Assembly (NCBI GenBank): GCA_951640165.1
Contig: OX621245.1
Span: 22,064,330-22,128,329, forward strand
Direction of reading: 5' to 3'
Origin: Pseudoips prasinana
Taxonomy: Eukaryota > Arthropoda > Insecta > Lepidoptera > Nolidae
Length of the DNA stretch: 64,000 bases
Each line of letters starts with the position of its first letter. The first letter of the stretch is position 1. The notes under the pieces were generated by a model. That model was not told where the DNA came from. It saw only the letters and a program-made list of their open reading frames with translations, and did not search any database. Of the stretch, positions 1-10,829 are shown in pieces. A program made the position numbers and the translations under genes.

Positions 1-343
1 CGGAACCAGCCCGCTTGCGAATTGGGATCGGACGGGATCCTCTCTCCACCCTCACTCGCCCCCCAGGCGATGGCGACGGCGGCAGCCGTCAGCATGTCGC
101 GGTCCAAGCGGCGTAGGCACCAGCGCCGCGGTGGGACAACACTACTGCGGTCAGGGCCGTCCGGGGCGTCATTCAATGTACCTAATATTTAGATTTTTCC
201 GGAGAGAGTCTGGAGATCTGAAGTACAGGTTCGAGTTCAGACTCCAGACTCTCACAAGGACCGTTTTACTTTCAAGCAATCTGTAAACCTACTGTTTTTC
301 TGTAATTCCTTGTGAGATGTGAATAAAGATTCATTATTATTAT
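1..343 (+). pseudogene. 3' end of an unidentified GC-rich coding unit, probably a retroelement
   Basis: The first 190 bases are far more GC-rich than the surroundings and stay open in frame 1 up to a TAG at 190-192, giving 63 residues rich in Arg, Ala, Ser and Gly. An AT-rich stretch then leads to AATAAA at 322-327 and a short (ATT)n run at 333-343. A coding end followed by a short 3' UTR, a polyadenylation signal and a simple-repeat tail is what the 3' end of a non-LTR retrotransposon or a retrocopy looks like. I recognise no domain, and the start lies outside the window. It could also be the last exon of a host gene. Confidence 0.35.
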
Positions 344-384
344 AATTCATTTTAACTATGAACTACATCATATCGTTTGAAGTT

Positions 385-433
385 GGTACCAATAATTATG
401 TTCTACTAATCGTAGAACATAATTATTGGTACC
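385..433. repeat. Perfect short-loop inverted repeat (22 bp arms)
   Basis: Arms 385-406 and 412-433 are exact reverse complements around a 5-nt loop (TAATC). Each outer end is GGTACC/GGTACC, itself a palindrome. There is no flanking duplication and no transposon terminus, so this may be a local inverted duplication rather than an element. Confidence 0.9.
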
Positions 434-1661
434 TTTTCTTGTTCGCAAAAATTCGTTACTAAAAACATTTTCTGTTAGGTAATTTTATCAAATCACTATT
501 CGGAAAATAATTCTTATGATATACTGTCTGTGCTTGTAGTAGACTAGTAATGAGTCAATAACTCATTTTATTTAGGCTGGCAATTTGTTTAATTATGGAT
601 GATTAATCTTTTGGCTAGAAAGGCGATCATAACCCCGAGGTTGAAGTAATTTATAAGGTAGTTTGGGTAATTATTTAAACCTGAATAAAGGAATTATGTA
701 ATAAGATACCAAATTAAAAGATAGAACGCTTTTTCTAAAGTGTATTTACGAACATTGTGTCTAATAATTTATTTTGATAATGTTCGACATAAATTGAATG
801 TTTTCTTAGTATCATTCTATAAAATAATGAGATCTGATTTGAGTTAGAAAATAAATATTATCATTGCCCGTACTAATACGGAAAATATAAATAATATTTC
901 TTTTACAACTAAACATTAGGAAATAATTATGTGCAGTTAAAAATAAGACAAAAATATCCGTTTTACAAGATTATAATCATCAAATTTGGCCCAGAAACTT
1001 ATAAGATTGCTTAACAAACAATATTGTACGCTAATTTCCCAATAATTAGTAATTTTACGTTCACTAGGCCAATAACGCTCAAACTCTGGGAAACACTTAT
1101 GTAACTATACATTAAACCACCATTACAACTCAAAAGTGTTAAGTGTCTCGCACGTACTAATAACTGCTGACGTGACTTCGCGTGACGCTTGCGTGCCTGA
1201 CACATCAACGCGACAAATATAACGGTGTTATGACTCTTCATTTTGTACATTGCTTAATTATATAGTACGATTATATAGTACGTACGAAATATTGGGGTAC
1301 TCTTTTAGCAAAACTCTGATGAAATTTCTCCCTGTAAGTTCTGACTTTCATATTCTTTACAGGAAAGATTCGTGTTACGGTTGAGACCAAGCTATATTTG
1401 TTATCGCAACTATTAAAATTACAGAGCAAATTTATGTGATCTACTTAAGTTACAAATACTTACATTAAGTTATTAATTTTGGGCATTTTTTCTTAATTTC
1501 TTCACGTAAATAAAACAATAAAGGTAACGCTGAGTGCAATGTTTTACCTTTAGACAAGTGGCAATACAGTGGATTGCCACTTTAAGCATTACAAAAATCC
1601 GATGCCAACAACTTGTCAGCAGTTAGTTTTAATCTAATATTTTCCACTGTTTGCATTGTTG
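434..1661. other. AT-rich DNA, nothing recognised
   Basis: No coding signature, tRNA-like head, transposon terminus or long repeat was found by eye. Short open frames here have AT-biased composition and no recognisable motif. Confidence 0.5.
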
Positions 1662-2045
1662 CTAGGCCTCATAAGGCGAAGGCCATCCATAGAGCAATGG
1701 AAAGGGCCATGCTTGGAGTATCCCTGCGCGATGGAATCAGAAATGTCGAAATCCACAGGCGAACTACATTAACCGATATAGCCTGAAATATTGCCAGAAT
1801 GAAGTAGCAGTGGGTGGGCACATAGCTCGTAGAACTAACGGCCGCTGGGGCAGAAAGGTTCTCGAGTGGCCACCACAAACCAGAAGATGGAGCGTGGACA
1901 GTCGCCTCACAAGGTAGAGCGAGAATCTAACAACGACCCCGGAATGCCGTTGGATGCGGAAAGCGCAAGCGGTTATGGAGATCTTTGCGGGAGGCCATTA
2001 TCCAGCAGTGGATGTTTTTCGGCTGATATGATGATGATGATGCAT
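1662..2045 (+). pseudogene. RTE-type LINE reverse transcriptase, C-terminal remnant
   Basis: Conceptual translation gives the blocks AKAIHRAMERAMLGVSLRD, then IRNVEIHRRTTLTDIA, NGRWGRKVLEWPPQTRRW, and finally LWRSLREAIIQQWMFFG before a stop. This order (RAMERAMLGV, RWGRKVLEW, LWRSLGEA-like, QQWT-like) is the C-terminus of RTE-clade endonuclease-reverse transcriptases common in Lepidoptera. At least two in-frame stops and a +1 shift near 1820 show that it is dead. The tail TGATATGATGATGATGATG is the usual short-repeat end. Only the last ~120 codons remain, as expected for a 5'-truncated insertion. Confidence 0.8.
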
Positions 2046-2410
2046 TGTTGCTTTAACTCTAAGTTATTGTAATGAAGGGGTCATATATTATGGGGAAATG
2101 TTTTTGCTTCACTAAATGTAACCTGAAAAATAAGAAACAGAGTTCATTGTCAATTATGTTTTATGTACGTTCGTATGAAATGCCAAGTGATAGAAGATAT
2201 AAAAGTTTTGTTGATAGTAAATTTAAAGTTTTTCAGTATTTGACCCAGCATTTTACCGATTTTTCCTTTATTCGTAGACGTTACTGGCAGGCTGGTTGTT
2301 ACATTTGATAACAGCTCTTAGCTTGAGCTTAGCTTGAGCAGATTCCAATAACGTTGTTTGCATGTCATCATGAATCTACTGTAGGCTTTTTTTTTTAATT
2401 AATTCATTCG

Positions 2411-2598
2411 AGTGCACGTGTGACGCAGCGGCTAAGACAGTCGCCTCGCCGCTTCGTGTCCCGGGTTCAATTCCCGCGCCGACAACTATTTGTGTGAGCC
2501 ATAAATAGTTGTTGTGATTCTGGATGTAATTTGTGTCCGTCTATTATATGTTTCTAAAGTACTCCGCCACACAGGGATCAGATTCCATAGTGCGGACA
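2411..2598 (+). mobile_element. tRNA-derived SINE, family A (copy A1)
   Basis: It has a tRNA-like head with a box A-like GCGCAGCGGCTAAGAC-type segment and box B-like GGGTTCAATTCCC near 2463. A core with the motif TGTAATTTGTGTCCG follows, then a tail ending at CATAGTGCGG. Six further copies of the same ~190 bp unit lie in this window (3.6, 24.3, 38.7, 44.4, 55.0-55.5 and 56.5 kb), so the boundaries come from comparison between copies. Confidence 0.85.
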
Positions 2599-2653
2599 TT
2601 GTCTTTAAAAAAATAGTTTTACGGATTCCAATTATTTTATTATTGTCAACGCC

Positions 2654-2671
2654 CATATATATATATATATA
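2654..2671. repeat. (AT)n microsatellite
   Basis: Uninterrupted AT dinucleotide run of about nine units, shortly downstream of SINE A1. Confidence 0.9.
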
Positions 2672-2703
2672 GTTATATAACACCCGTTTGAAATTTGAAA
2701 TTT

Positions 2704-2873
2704 GAATGAATACTATTGAAGAAAATAAAATATATTCTAATAATGGAACACAACAACTGAACAGTCGGGATCCATTGACAAATTAGATTGGCTGTCGACT
2801 AATGGATCCCGACTGTTAAGTTGTTGTGCTCCATTATTAGAATATATTTTATTTTCTTCAATAGTATTCATTC
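2704..2873. repeat. Long foldback, 73 bp arms, 24 nt loop
   Basis: Arms 2704-2776 and 2801-2873 are reverse complements with only two visible mismatches. The loop is 2777-2800. There is no ORF and no recognised terminal motif. It may be a foldback MITE or a recent local inverted duplication. Confidence 0.9.
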
Positions 2874-3095
2874 AATAGTACATTATATAATTTTAGACCA
2901 CCAGCCATCTATGAGCTTGTTTTTTTCTTTTCAGTTCTTTGTTTATGTACGTAGTTTGGTTCATTATTTACGCAGTTGGGATTTTTATTAATTTAATTTA
3001 TTTTTTTATTTTGTACTTTTTAGTTATGAGTTCCTAGCTAGTTTCAAAAATAAGTGAACCACATTATATATTATAATTTTGGTTCTTAATTTTTT

Positions 3096-3327
3096 GAAGT
3101 TATACTTCTTTTGGCGCGATGGAGAAAAATGATGAGAGTGAATTTTTACGATGCGCGCGCACACCGACACCAAAAAATTTAACAGCATGAAGTTAGTTCT
3201 AGGTGGTATGAAAATGTATGAGAGCGCACGATGCGCGCGCATCATAAAAATAACAGCATGACGCTAGTTCTAGGTGGTATGAAAATTGGTAGCTATGTTC
3301 AAGTTGTATATTAAGAAGTATAACTTC
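3096..3327. mobile_element. Short element with 15 bp terminal inverted repeats (MITE candidate)
   Basis: GAAGTTATACTTCTT at 3096-3110 is perfectly inverted at 3313-3327. The interior is unusually GC-rich around two copies of a GATGCGCGCGCA block (near 3152 and 3228). Each of these is followed by AACAGCATG and TAGTTCTAGGTGGTATG, so the interior is an imperfect tandem duplication of about 75 bp. There is no ORF. This fits a non-autonomous DNA transposon. I cannot name the superfamily because no clear target-site duplication is visible. Confidence 0.55.
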
Positions 3328-3567
3328 TAACGCGTGTACATAAGTACACACAAGTTTTTTTTTTTAAATATTTTTATCATTCATTATCTAGATTTAGTTA
3401 TTAAATATTATTAATCATTTCACTTAAAATAGAGTACAGTGGTGGTCTTACTATTAGGTTAGTCTCACCAATTTTACTCATAAACAGCATGCGAAATGTG
3501 TGATTGTTATATGTCAAATTCTACACAAATAATATAATTAATAAATAAATCACAGTTTTTTTAAGAG

Positions 3568-3758
3568 AATCCCTGCACTATGGAATCTAATCCCTGTGTT
3601 GCAGAGTACTTAACAACATATAATAGACGGACAAAAATTACATTCAGACTCAGAACAACTATTTATGGGTCACACAAGTAGTTGTCCGGCGCGGGACTCG
3701 AACCCGCGACACGAAGCGGCAACGCGACTGCTTTAGCCGTTGCGCCTCACGTGCAGTC
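3568..3758 (-). mobile_element. SINE family A (copy A2)
   Basis: Reverse-strand copy of the 2.4 kb SINE. The tRNA-like head is at the high-coordinate end, with box B (GGGTTCGAGTCCCGCG on the minus strand) near 3695. The head directly abuts the stop codon of the LINE remnant at 3757. Confidence 0.85.
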
Positions 3759-4290
3759 AAAAATTTGATTTGATTGAATAGAATGATTTTTCTAGGAGCC
3801 ACAGTCTGAGTTGGTTTTTGAACTTTGCCGCTGAAAAATGTCTAATATTTTGCGGCAAAGCATTAAACACTTTCACACATACAGCATAGGAACTTTTTTG
3901 AAATAGTGTTGTATTAGTTATCATGTTGCGAGGAAAAACATCTTTAGCTCTAGTAAATACTGTGGCTGCGTTTTCACAAATACACCAATTTGAAAAATGT
4001 ACAAACACACTAGTCATAATTTTTAGTCCTTTTAACAATGATTTACATGAGACAAACGGAGGAGTACCTGTAGTTGCTTTAACGCATTTTTGCAATAGAA
4101 ATGCTCTCGATTTATCTGTAGAATTGCCCCATAGATATGCCATCAATATCGATTGGTAATAAGGCTGTTTTGCGAAGTCGTGACAAAACGTTTACAAACC
4201 TATTCATTCTGATGCATATTTGATCAATGTGAAATTTCCAATCACAATAACGATCAACTGTTACTGTTATTAGTCCGATTAAGGAATGAT
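3757..4290 (-). pseudogene. Jockey-superfamily LINE reverse transcriptase, C-terminal remnant
   Basis: Minus-strand translation reads TVDRYCDWKFHIDQIC, FVNVLSRLRKTALLPI, then after a frame break AYLWGNSTDKSRAFLLQKC, VFPRNM, and finally SYAVCVKVFNALPQNIR and LLEKSFYS before the stop. The order LG(V/I)-x-ID-x-x-x-W-x-x-HI, then YG-x-x-x-WGNS, then K-(V/I)-(F/Y)-N-x-LP is the region after the RT palm in CR1/Jockey-type LINEs. Upstream RT and endonuclease parts are missing. The same family supplied the fragment interrupted by mariner at 62.66-62.73 kb, which carries the same WGNSTDK motif. Confidence 0.75.
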
Positions 4291-5110
4291 TCAAAGGAGG
4301 GTATAGAGTGCGTCAGCGGGAACCTAAGGGATATTTTCAGAAACTTGTTCAGAGTACTTAGAGGGAAAACATACTAAAAGTCCTGACGTCTAGGAGGTGA
4401 GGCGGAGGGAGGAGGGGGGAGGGGGACAAAGACCTCAATTTTAGGTTTTTTGCTAATATCTTTAAAAAAGTGCGTTTTAGCAAGAAATATTCTAAGATAA
4501 AATTAAAGCTTACAAAATTCACTATAACTTTTATTTCATATACTTTTTCATTCGTTTATGTGCTACACGCTCCAGAAATTTAGAAAATTTAAGTTATTCA
4601 GCGGAACTCTTACAGTTGCCTTGAGAAGTTTAGGAGACCTGATATACTTCTGGAGGGAGGTGTGCTGGATGGAGTGAAGGCCGTCATGGCTCACATTAGT
4701 CCCGATGAGGACCATTTGTCTTCATCGGGACTAAGTGCGGAAACCAAACCCACTAGCATATTAGTGGCAACAAGATGATGATGAGTTATTCAGCGTGATG
4801 ACTATTACCTGATGCCCGATATATCTCTAAATTTATTTTAACATAAGCTGGGAGTACCTCAACGAGGTAAGGGCGGTAACAGTAAGATATCGCGTTTTTT
4901 CGTAACAGCAGATAACTGACCTTAGGCGGGAAAAACATCATGAAGATTGCTTTTCGCTCAATACTCACTGTAGGAAACGCAACCTTACTGGCTAAAACTG
5001 AAAAATGACGATGAATGAATGAATGACAAAAAATGAGATGCAATAGCATGGATATGAACACATCCTCTTCTTACACTCATTTACCGGCTACTATACAACA
5101 TCAGCAACGT
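4291..5110. other. Unassigned stretch with a purine-rich G tract and a small inverted repeat
   Basis: No coding match. It holds a G-run-rich purine tract at 4391-4427, where several GG/GGG/GGGGGG runs could form a G-quadruplex. It also has a 13 bp inverted repeat TTAGTCCCGATGA at 4696-4708 and 4722-4734 with a 13 nt spacer. The (ATG)-rich end near 4772 (AAGATGATGATGAG) resembles a LINE tail but has no coding sequence in front of it. Confidence 0.5.
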
Positions 5111-5129
5111 TTAAAGTTTCGAAGAAGCA

Positions 5130-6540
5130 AGGTGGGTTTCTATAAATTGTATTGAAACCCTACCCTTCTCAATGTAACCCTTCAAGAGGGTTTTATCGCC
5201 CTTTTTGAAGAAGAGCACCACCACACCCCTGTGCCATGCTTGTGGCGTTTGACCTTCTAGTATGACGGAGTTAAATAGCTTCTGAAAGGCCCGTAGGATT
5301 GGTGTACCACCCACCTTCAGAAGCTCCATCATCACCAGGCGTCTTGTTGTTCTTAAGCTGTTCGAGAGCCATTCTAATCTCGCACAGGCTGACGTCCGGG
5401 ATGTCGTCGGTAAGTGTTGGGTTAGTCGTGCTCTGGGATTTGAGGCACAACTATCGACAGGTGACTGGATTTTCGTATACAGCTGTCCGTAGAACCTCTC
5501 GATGTCTCCCAGCAACTCAGGTCTAGACGTGCCAATCCCCCCTCTTCAGTCTTCAGCTTCGTCAGTTGGCTCTGTCCAACAGACAGTTCTCTTGCAAACA
5601 CTTTAGAGCCTTTGTTCCGCTCTATAGCTTCTTTAATACAATTTGAATTAAATTGACGCGTGTCGCGAGTCAAAGACTTTAAGATCTGTCTGTTGAGCTG
5701 CCGGTATCTGGTAGCATCATCAGAGGATGTCAGAACCATTTTCCGTCTTTCGTCCATAAGCTGCAGGGTATGGTCAGAGATCTTTTTGGTTCTGTTTGTA
5801 CGGTGGGCCTTGAAGACCTTAGACCCAGCCGTATGGACAGCTTCTACGAGCCTGTCATGGTATGAGTCTACTTCCTCGCAATCTGCTAGGCATTCAAACG
5901 GTTTTGCAGTTCGAGCTGAAAGGGTTCAGGGTTTTGGATGTAGATGAGTAAAGGTCGGAGCGTAGACTTTACCAGTCGGAACCTCTGGAGCTTGACATTT
6001 AGGTTCAATGAGCCTCTCGCCAGTCGGTGATCGCTTCCGGTTTTAACCGTATTGATTACTGAGACGTCATTGAACATCTGTCTACTCGTCGACAAGATAA
6101 AGTCTATCTCGTTTTTTTTTTACCATCGGGGCTTACCCAGGTCCATTTGCGGTTTTCCGGCTTCTTGAAAGAGGAGTTCATCATAAAGAGTCCCTCCTTC
6201 TCCATGAAGTCGGTCAACATTTGGCCCCGGGGATTCCGGTCTCCAGTTACCAATTGCCCCACTCTCAGCTCATCCCCGAATCGTTTAACCAGCTTCGCGT
6301 TAAAGTCCCCCATGACCACAGTGAAATAAGAGTTCGAGGTATGTATGGCTCTAGAAATATCCTCATACATGACGTCAACCTCATCGTCGAAGTGCGTCGA
6401 AGTCGGCGCGTAAACCTGTATGACCTTCAACGAATACCGCTTGGTAATTCTGAGTATAAGGTACGCAACCCTAGTCGACACCACACAGCCACTAAGAGCC
6501 ACTAAGAGAGTAGCTAAATATAATTCCTGAAGCACATATC
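5130..6540 (-). pseudogene. RTE-clade LINE: endonuclease, linker and start of RT, disrupted
   Basis: In sense order, the endonuclease part (6540 to about 5890) contains VIQVYAPTS, VVMGDFNAK (the GDFN metal-site motif), WTWVSPDGK and, after a frame break, EIDFIL and SDHRL. These are hallmarks of APE-like endonucleases of RTE elements. The frame break falls in a run of nine A (minus strand) near 6113. The linker (5760-5520) carries CIKEAIERNKGSKVFAR. The first RT block (5515-5180) contains ELLKVGGTP and VVVLFFKKGDK. The match stops right after KGDKTLLKGY, before the palm motifs, so the catalytic YADD region is absent. At least three frame changes are needed. This is a dead, 3'-truncated copy. 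Confidence 0.85.
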
Positions 6541-6825
6541 ACCAAGTGCAGCAGTGGCTCGGGAATGACCTGCTCCCTCAAGAGTGGGGGTGGAAAAATT
6601 TATGGTGATATCTTGGCGCCAAGTACAACAAAAGATTTACCGGCGCCCCAGGTTTTACTAAAAATAATATTTTGTCGCTGCACCAAGGATTGTAGCAGCA
6701 GCAAATGTGGATGTCGCAAAGCTATGCTAAAATTTTCTACTGCGTGCCTTCATTGCCAAGGAAAATGCTTCAATGGCGTGTCTTTTAGCGAGGAAGACTA
6801 CGAGAATGACCATGAAGATGATTGA
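6530..6825 (+). pseudogene. CXC (tesmin/TSO1-like) cysteine-rich domain remnant
   Basis: From 6565 an 86-codon frame carries CRCTKDCSSSKCGCRKAM followed by CLHCQGKCFNG. This spacing of Cys pairs (C-x-C-x4-C-x5-C-x-C-x-K, then C-x2-C-x3-C) is that of CXC-type zinc-binding repeats. One expected Cys appears as Phe (MLKF). Just upstream, in another frame, HQVQQWLGNDLLPQEWGW ends at a stop. WLGN...P-x-EWGW followed by a CXC domain is a combination I associate with the C-terminus of unnamed insect repeat-associated proteins. So this looks like a frameshifted 3' fragment of such a gene. Function is not known. Confidence 0.5.
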
Positions 6826-6899
6826 GAGCCCTCTGAACAAGTTTCTAAAGAAATCGCTTAGGTTCCCGCTCACGCACTCTACAACTACTTTATTAATTA

Positions 6900-6926
6900 C
6901 TAGCTGTGCCCGCGACTTCGTTCGCG
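6900..6926 (-). other. Helitron 3' terminus: hairpin plus CTAG
   Basis: Stem CGCGA/TCGCG at 6911-6915 and 6922-6926, then GGCACAG, then CTAG. The same architecture recurs at 18440-18466, 18845-18871, 28643, 55290-55317 and 61388. Confidence 0.8.
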
Positions 6927-7003
6927 TGGATGTCGGAAGTTAACAATGTATTTTTTAGTGTAAAGCGCTGTGGGAGGATAGCGAAAAAATTTTTTTATTT
7001 AAT

Positions 7004-8170
7004 TTAGTGCTTCTTTATTTTACCTGTGGAACCATCTGGAGCGTACACAAAAACGTTATTGGGGTTGTTTACGCTTGAAAGAGCTACGTATAGTTGACCA
7101 TGGGAAAAGCATCCAATACTTAGGTCCACCCCCGCAACGGATATTGTCTGGACCTGAGCTTTACTAATCGTCATGGCATAACAGAGACTGACTGGGAATT
7201 GCACTCGTTTGAAAGAGAAAGGAAAGTTTTTAGGAATTATAGGTATTTTTGGAATAAAAACAATATCACCGGCGCCGCAACCTGTAAATATTTCAGCTTC
7301 GATAATGTTGCAGATTTGTGAGTTTGAGCCGAGTGGCGTTACAAAGTTTGGGAGGACATAAATTTCTGAGGAGAATTATTGGCACACCAATTTTTAAAAC
7401 TATTTTGTGGGCTGAAAGTCCGGGTGTGCTGAGGGAATCCAAAAATTCTACCGGGTAGTGCGTGGCGTTATCTTCTTCCATAAATGTATTTATTGAGCTA
7501 TATTCTCTACTATTACCGGACGCATGACTCAATATTTTGAAATTAATTGCCGCAGCTTGGTCATTGTGGGGAGTCAAAATAGCTCGCTGACATAGCAAAG
7601 AACCGGCTTGATTTCCCATGTTTGTGGTATCTCCGTACACAGAAGAAATTAGCTCCTGCTGTGATGTAACGTAAGAACAGAGATTACCAATTAAAATAAC
7701 TTTTCCATCTTCTTGTACGGGTATGTGCCATCGCCTATTTTTAACAATAAATTGGAAAACTCTTGTGCATTTTCGCAGCCTCTGACTGATTGGGTTCCCT
7801 CCTATACTTATAACTATCATTTGAATAGCCAATAAGGACCTGTTGTGACAATTTTCACGTACCCTGTCAGTAATTTGTATATCAGTATTTAGTTGTACTT
7901 GTCTCATAAAATCTTCAGCAAACTTGTCATGGTACTTTTGCCATAACGGTTTAGCGTCCGATAACGCACAAAAGGTCAATAAGATGGCAAATAAATGTCG
8001 CAAGCAATGTGGACTATCGCTCACGCATGCTTCCGCTAGAGCGTCATCCCAATGCTGACCTCCATCTAATAAATGGCGTGCTCGGCAAGCGGACTGGTAT
8101 GTGGGATGTTCAATATCATCCACTTTACGGCGCTCAGCAAAAGACGTAGGTCCTCGCTCTACATGGATCA
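7004..8170 (-). pseudogene. Helitron PIF1-like helicase remnant, downstream copy
   Basis: Sense blocks in order are HPTYQSACRARHLLDGG and SPHCLRHLFAILLTFC, then LCQRAILTPHNDQAAAIN (motif 'ERAILTP-x-N'). Next come HYPVEFLDSLSTPGLSAHK and IGVPIILLRNLCPPKLCNAT. After a frame break follow FPVSLCYAMTISKAQVQT and HGQLYVALSSV. These match the middle and C-terminal parts of Helitron-encoded SF1/PIF1 helicases; the last block spans motifs V-VI, where AMTI(N/S)KAQGQT and HGQLYVA(L/C)SRV are typical. A large part between the Walker region and the 'ILTP' block is missing, and AQVQT replaces the usual AQGQT. It is not functional. Confidence 0.8.
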
Positions 8171-8570
8171 GACTGTGGAATGTACTCACACGTGAGCACG
8201 CCACGTGAACCTGCCCGCCTTCCTCAAGTCAATTCCAGCTAACTTGAGAGTTTGAATTTGCGATTTGTTGATGGTTATCGCGACACACACTTTTATAGGG
8301 AACTACAGTATTTTAAACTGAAAAGGGAGATCATTTGGCACTAACGGAATACGTGACACGAACACTGTTTCTCCCTGGGCGGATCCAGGCATAATAGTGG
8401 ACTCTATAACACGATGCAAAGTTTTGACTTGAAGCCTCGTGCCGTTGCAAAGTTTAGGTGGTTTCAAATTCCTCAGAACCATTATAGGTATACCCACACG
8501 CAACATACAGCCCTTAGGGGTGGAAATTCCTAAAATGCTGAAATACATATTTTTTATTTTTAACGGAAAG
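8171..8570 (-). pseudogene. Helitron helicase C-terminal fragment, upstream copy
   Basis: This is a second copy of the helicase end placed in front of the first. Sense blocks are GIPIMVLRNLKPPKLCNGT, LQVKTLHRVIESTIMPG and FVSRIPLVPNDLPFQFK. After a stop (TAG in place of an expected Gln codon, near 8310) comes VCVAITINKSQIQTLKLAG, and in another frame GQVHVACSRV at about 8200. These repeat the motifs seen again at 7380-7050. Reading 5' to 3', a helicase C-terminus is therefore followed by a helicase middle and C-terminus. That implies a head-to-tail duplication or nested copies inside one Helitron. Confidence 0.7.
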
Positions 8571-9721
8571 GCCAAATACCAATTATCATGCTTTTCACTT
8601 AAAAAATTATACACTTTTCATACAAACTTACATCCCCTATTTTACGCCCTTGGGGTGGAATTTACAAAAATTCTAAAATATTTATTTTTATTTTTAGCTG
8701 AACTACTAAATATAAGTTTCAATGCCTTTAACTTCAAAAAATGACGGATTTTCGTATAATCTTTCATTCTCTGTTTTACCCCCTTAGGGTTAGTATTTCC
8801 AAAAACCCCTTCTTTAGTGAATGCATACGTCATAAAAAGTACCTACCGGCAAAATTTCAAGTCTCTTACCCCAGCTGTTCAGGCTGTGCGTTGATATGTC
8901 AGTCAATCAGTTTCCTCTTTTACATAGGTAGGTATATAGATTTGTGCTCAGAAAATTATGAGAGACCGGGTTAATTTACTACATTCAAATACATTCAATC
9001 GGACAGGCTCAATAAAATTCGAATCGTCTGTACATTCGCGTTACAAACTTTCGATCGATTGACATTATAATTTAAAATTAAATTATAACAAATCCAACCT
9101 TGTACATAATTCAATTTGCCCAAAGAAAACAGAATATTTTAATAACCAATTTTGGACAACGACAGACTTCTAGCCAACCAAGACCTTATTTCGAAACAAT
9201 TCGGAACATTCAAAGCCCTACGTAACTCATGCAATTAGCAAACACGGGCAAATCTTAACACCGCGATTCAAAAGAAATGCACAACGACATCTATCGAAAC
9301 AAAAATCAACTATCAACCTAGTTCATTCAGAAAAGAGATGTCATAATATGCACAATGACATCTATCGGACAGTTTAGTTCAACTATAAACATTAGTTCAT
9401 CTTGAAGTACCGAAATGCGTGTTATTTTTCTCCATGATTACTTTAAAATCTAATATCTTTTGATAGACTGAACCGATTGCAATAAAACAAAAACTAAATG
9501 TTACCTCAAGTTACGCTCAACCGTTGTGTATAAAAGTTATCTACATTGCTTTCGTATATTTTACGTGATACCCGAACATATAAACAGACAAACAGACAAA
9601 AATTCTAAAAATGCTGGAAATGGGTTCTATTGGTTGTCCTTTAATACCCTGGCTATTTTTTTTGGATTTTCTTTTGATGTACAAAAATGATTTTTCTACA
9701 GATTTATTATATGTATATAGA

Positions 9722-10829
9722 TACTATTTACCAAAAAACTTCACTCTCTCTTCTTTGTTTATGACCATTGTATTTTATATTTAGTAAATATGATTTACTT
9801 ATTTTGCTCAAAAATTGAATAAAGTGTGTCTTGCTCAAATTCGCGGTCAGATTATTTTTATCAAGCGAATTAATTTCTATCGTATTATTAATTTCTATGT
9901 CAAAGTTATTTAACAGATTCTATGCCAAAACTGTAAGGATGTCGTCTGCAAACAAAGTGCATGTATGATGAGTTATATTTGGTATGACATTAATACAGAA
10001 AAGAAAAAGAGTCCATGCTTATTTACGTGATAGTCCGATTGGCAAAATTTAATTAGAGTTCCACTTTCCAGAGTGGCATTTTTTTTTACTGTTTTCTTTT
10101 TAATCTATATTTTTTAATCTGTGATATGATAATGAATAAATAAACATCCAGGCCAAATATCACGTTAATACAAGCAGCTCTTTAAGCTGAGAGATAAGTC
10201 AGTCATTGTTATTGTTATATGACTGCAAATTTCGCAATCTCGTGATTTCATTGAGAGATTTGATATCATGAGGATTGTTTAGTAGCTTGCAGTGGTACAG
10301 AGTACTAATAATTAAACCATCTAAAGACTTAACCTAACTTTATGAAAAATTCAATTCAATTCAAAATTAAAATGCACGAACTGAGATCGACAACGGCTCG
10401 ATTCAAAGTTGTCCCTTGCAACTTGTGTACAGTTACTCCCCAACATAATATTAAAGGTAACATTTTTCTTTAAAATTTACCTTGCTCGCATGAAATTCGG
10501 TTGTTGATAGTTCGATTCTCACACCAACCAAAGGGACGTTGTTCTTTATATCTTTGTCATTGCATTTAAATCAATTCGATTTCGGTAGGTACCTACCTAT
10601 ATATAGTTTTTCAAGTGAAGTTAAGTACTAAATCGTTTGAAGTTGGAGATAGGCGACCGTGTTAGACGTTAGATACTTTGGGTAGTCCAATATACCTAAT
10701 AGATACTTTAGTATATGTCCATCAACACTCACACGCACAGTCATACGAAGTTTTCGTCTTTTCATCGTAAATTTCGACTGTTTTAAAACCTATATGTGAG
10801 AATAGTTGTTACGCAACTTTAAATCGATA
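9722..10829. other. AT-rich DNA, nothing recognised
   Basis: No RT, helicase or transposase motif, no tRNA-like head and no obvious terminal repeat. Confidence 0.45.

Larger units (their letters stand above)
6900..9721 (-). mobile_element. Decayed Helitron with both termini (2.8 kb)
   Basis: On the minus strand the element starts TCTATATACATATAATAAA at 9721 and ends with a hairpin (CGCGA...TCGCG, 6911-6926), seven bases, and CTAG at 6903-6900. It is flanked by A on the left and T on the right. Starting in TC, ending in hairpin plus CTRR, and inserting between A and T are the defining Helitron terminal features. Helicase fragments inside run in the same direction and end about 100 bp before the 3' end, as expected. 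The Rep domain is not recognisable. The 5' 1.1 kb (8600-9721) has only short frames and GACAGACAAA-type simple sequence. Confidence 0.8.

Noticed and set aside
2400..2500. Possible genuine tRNA gene in the SINE-A head
   Set aside because: The same head is followed by the same non-tRNA body in seven copies, and the cloverleaf is not complete, so it is a SINE head.
3757..3759. LINE-SINE tail partnership between the RT remnant and SINE A2
   Set aside because: Here the SINE's 5' head, not its tail, abuts the LINE stop, so this is an independent insertion.
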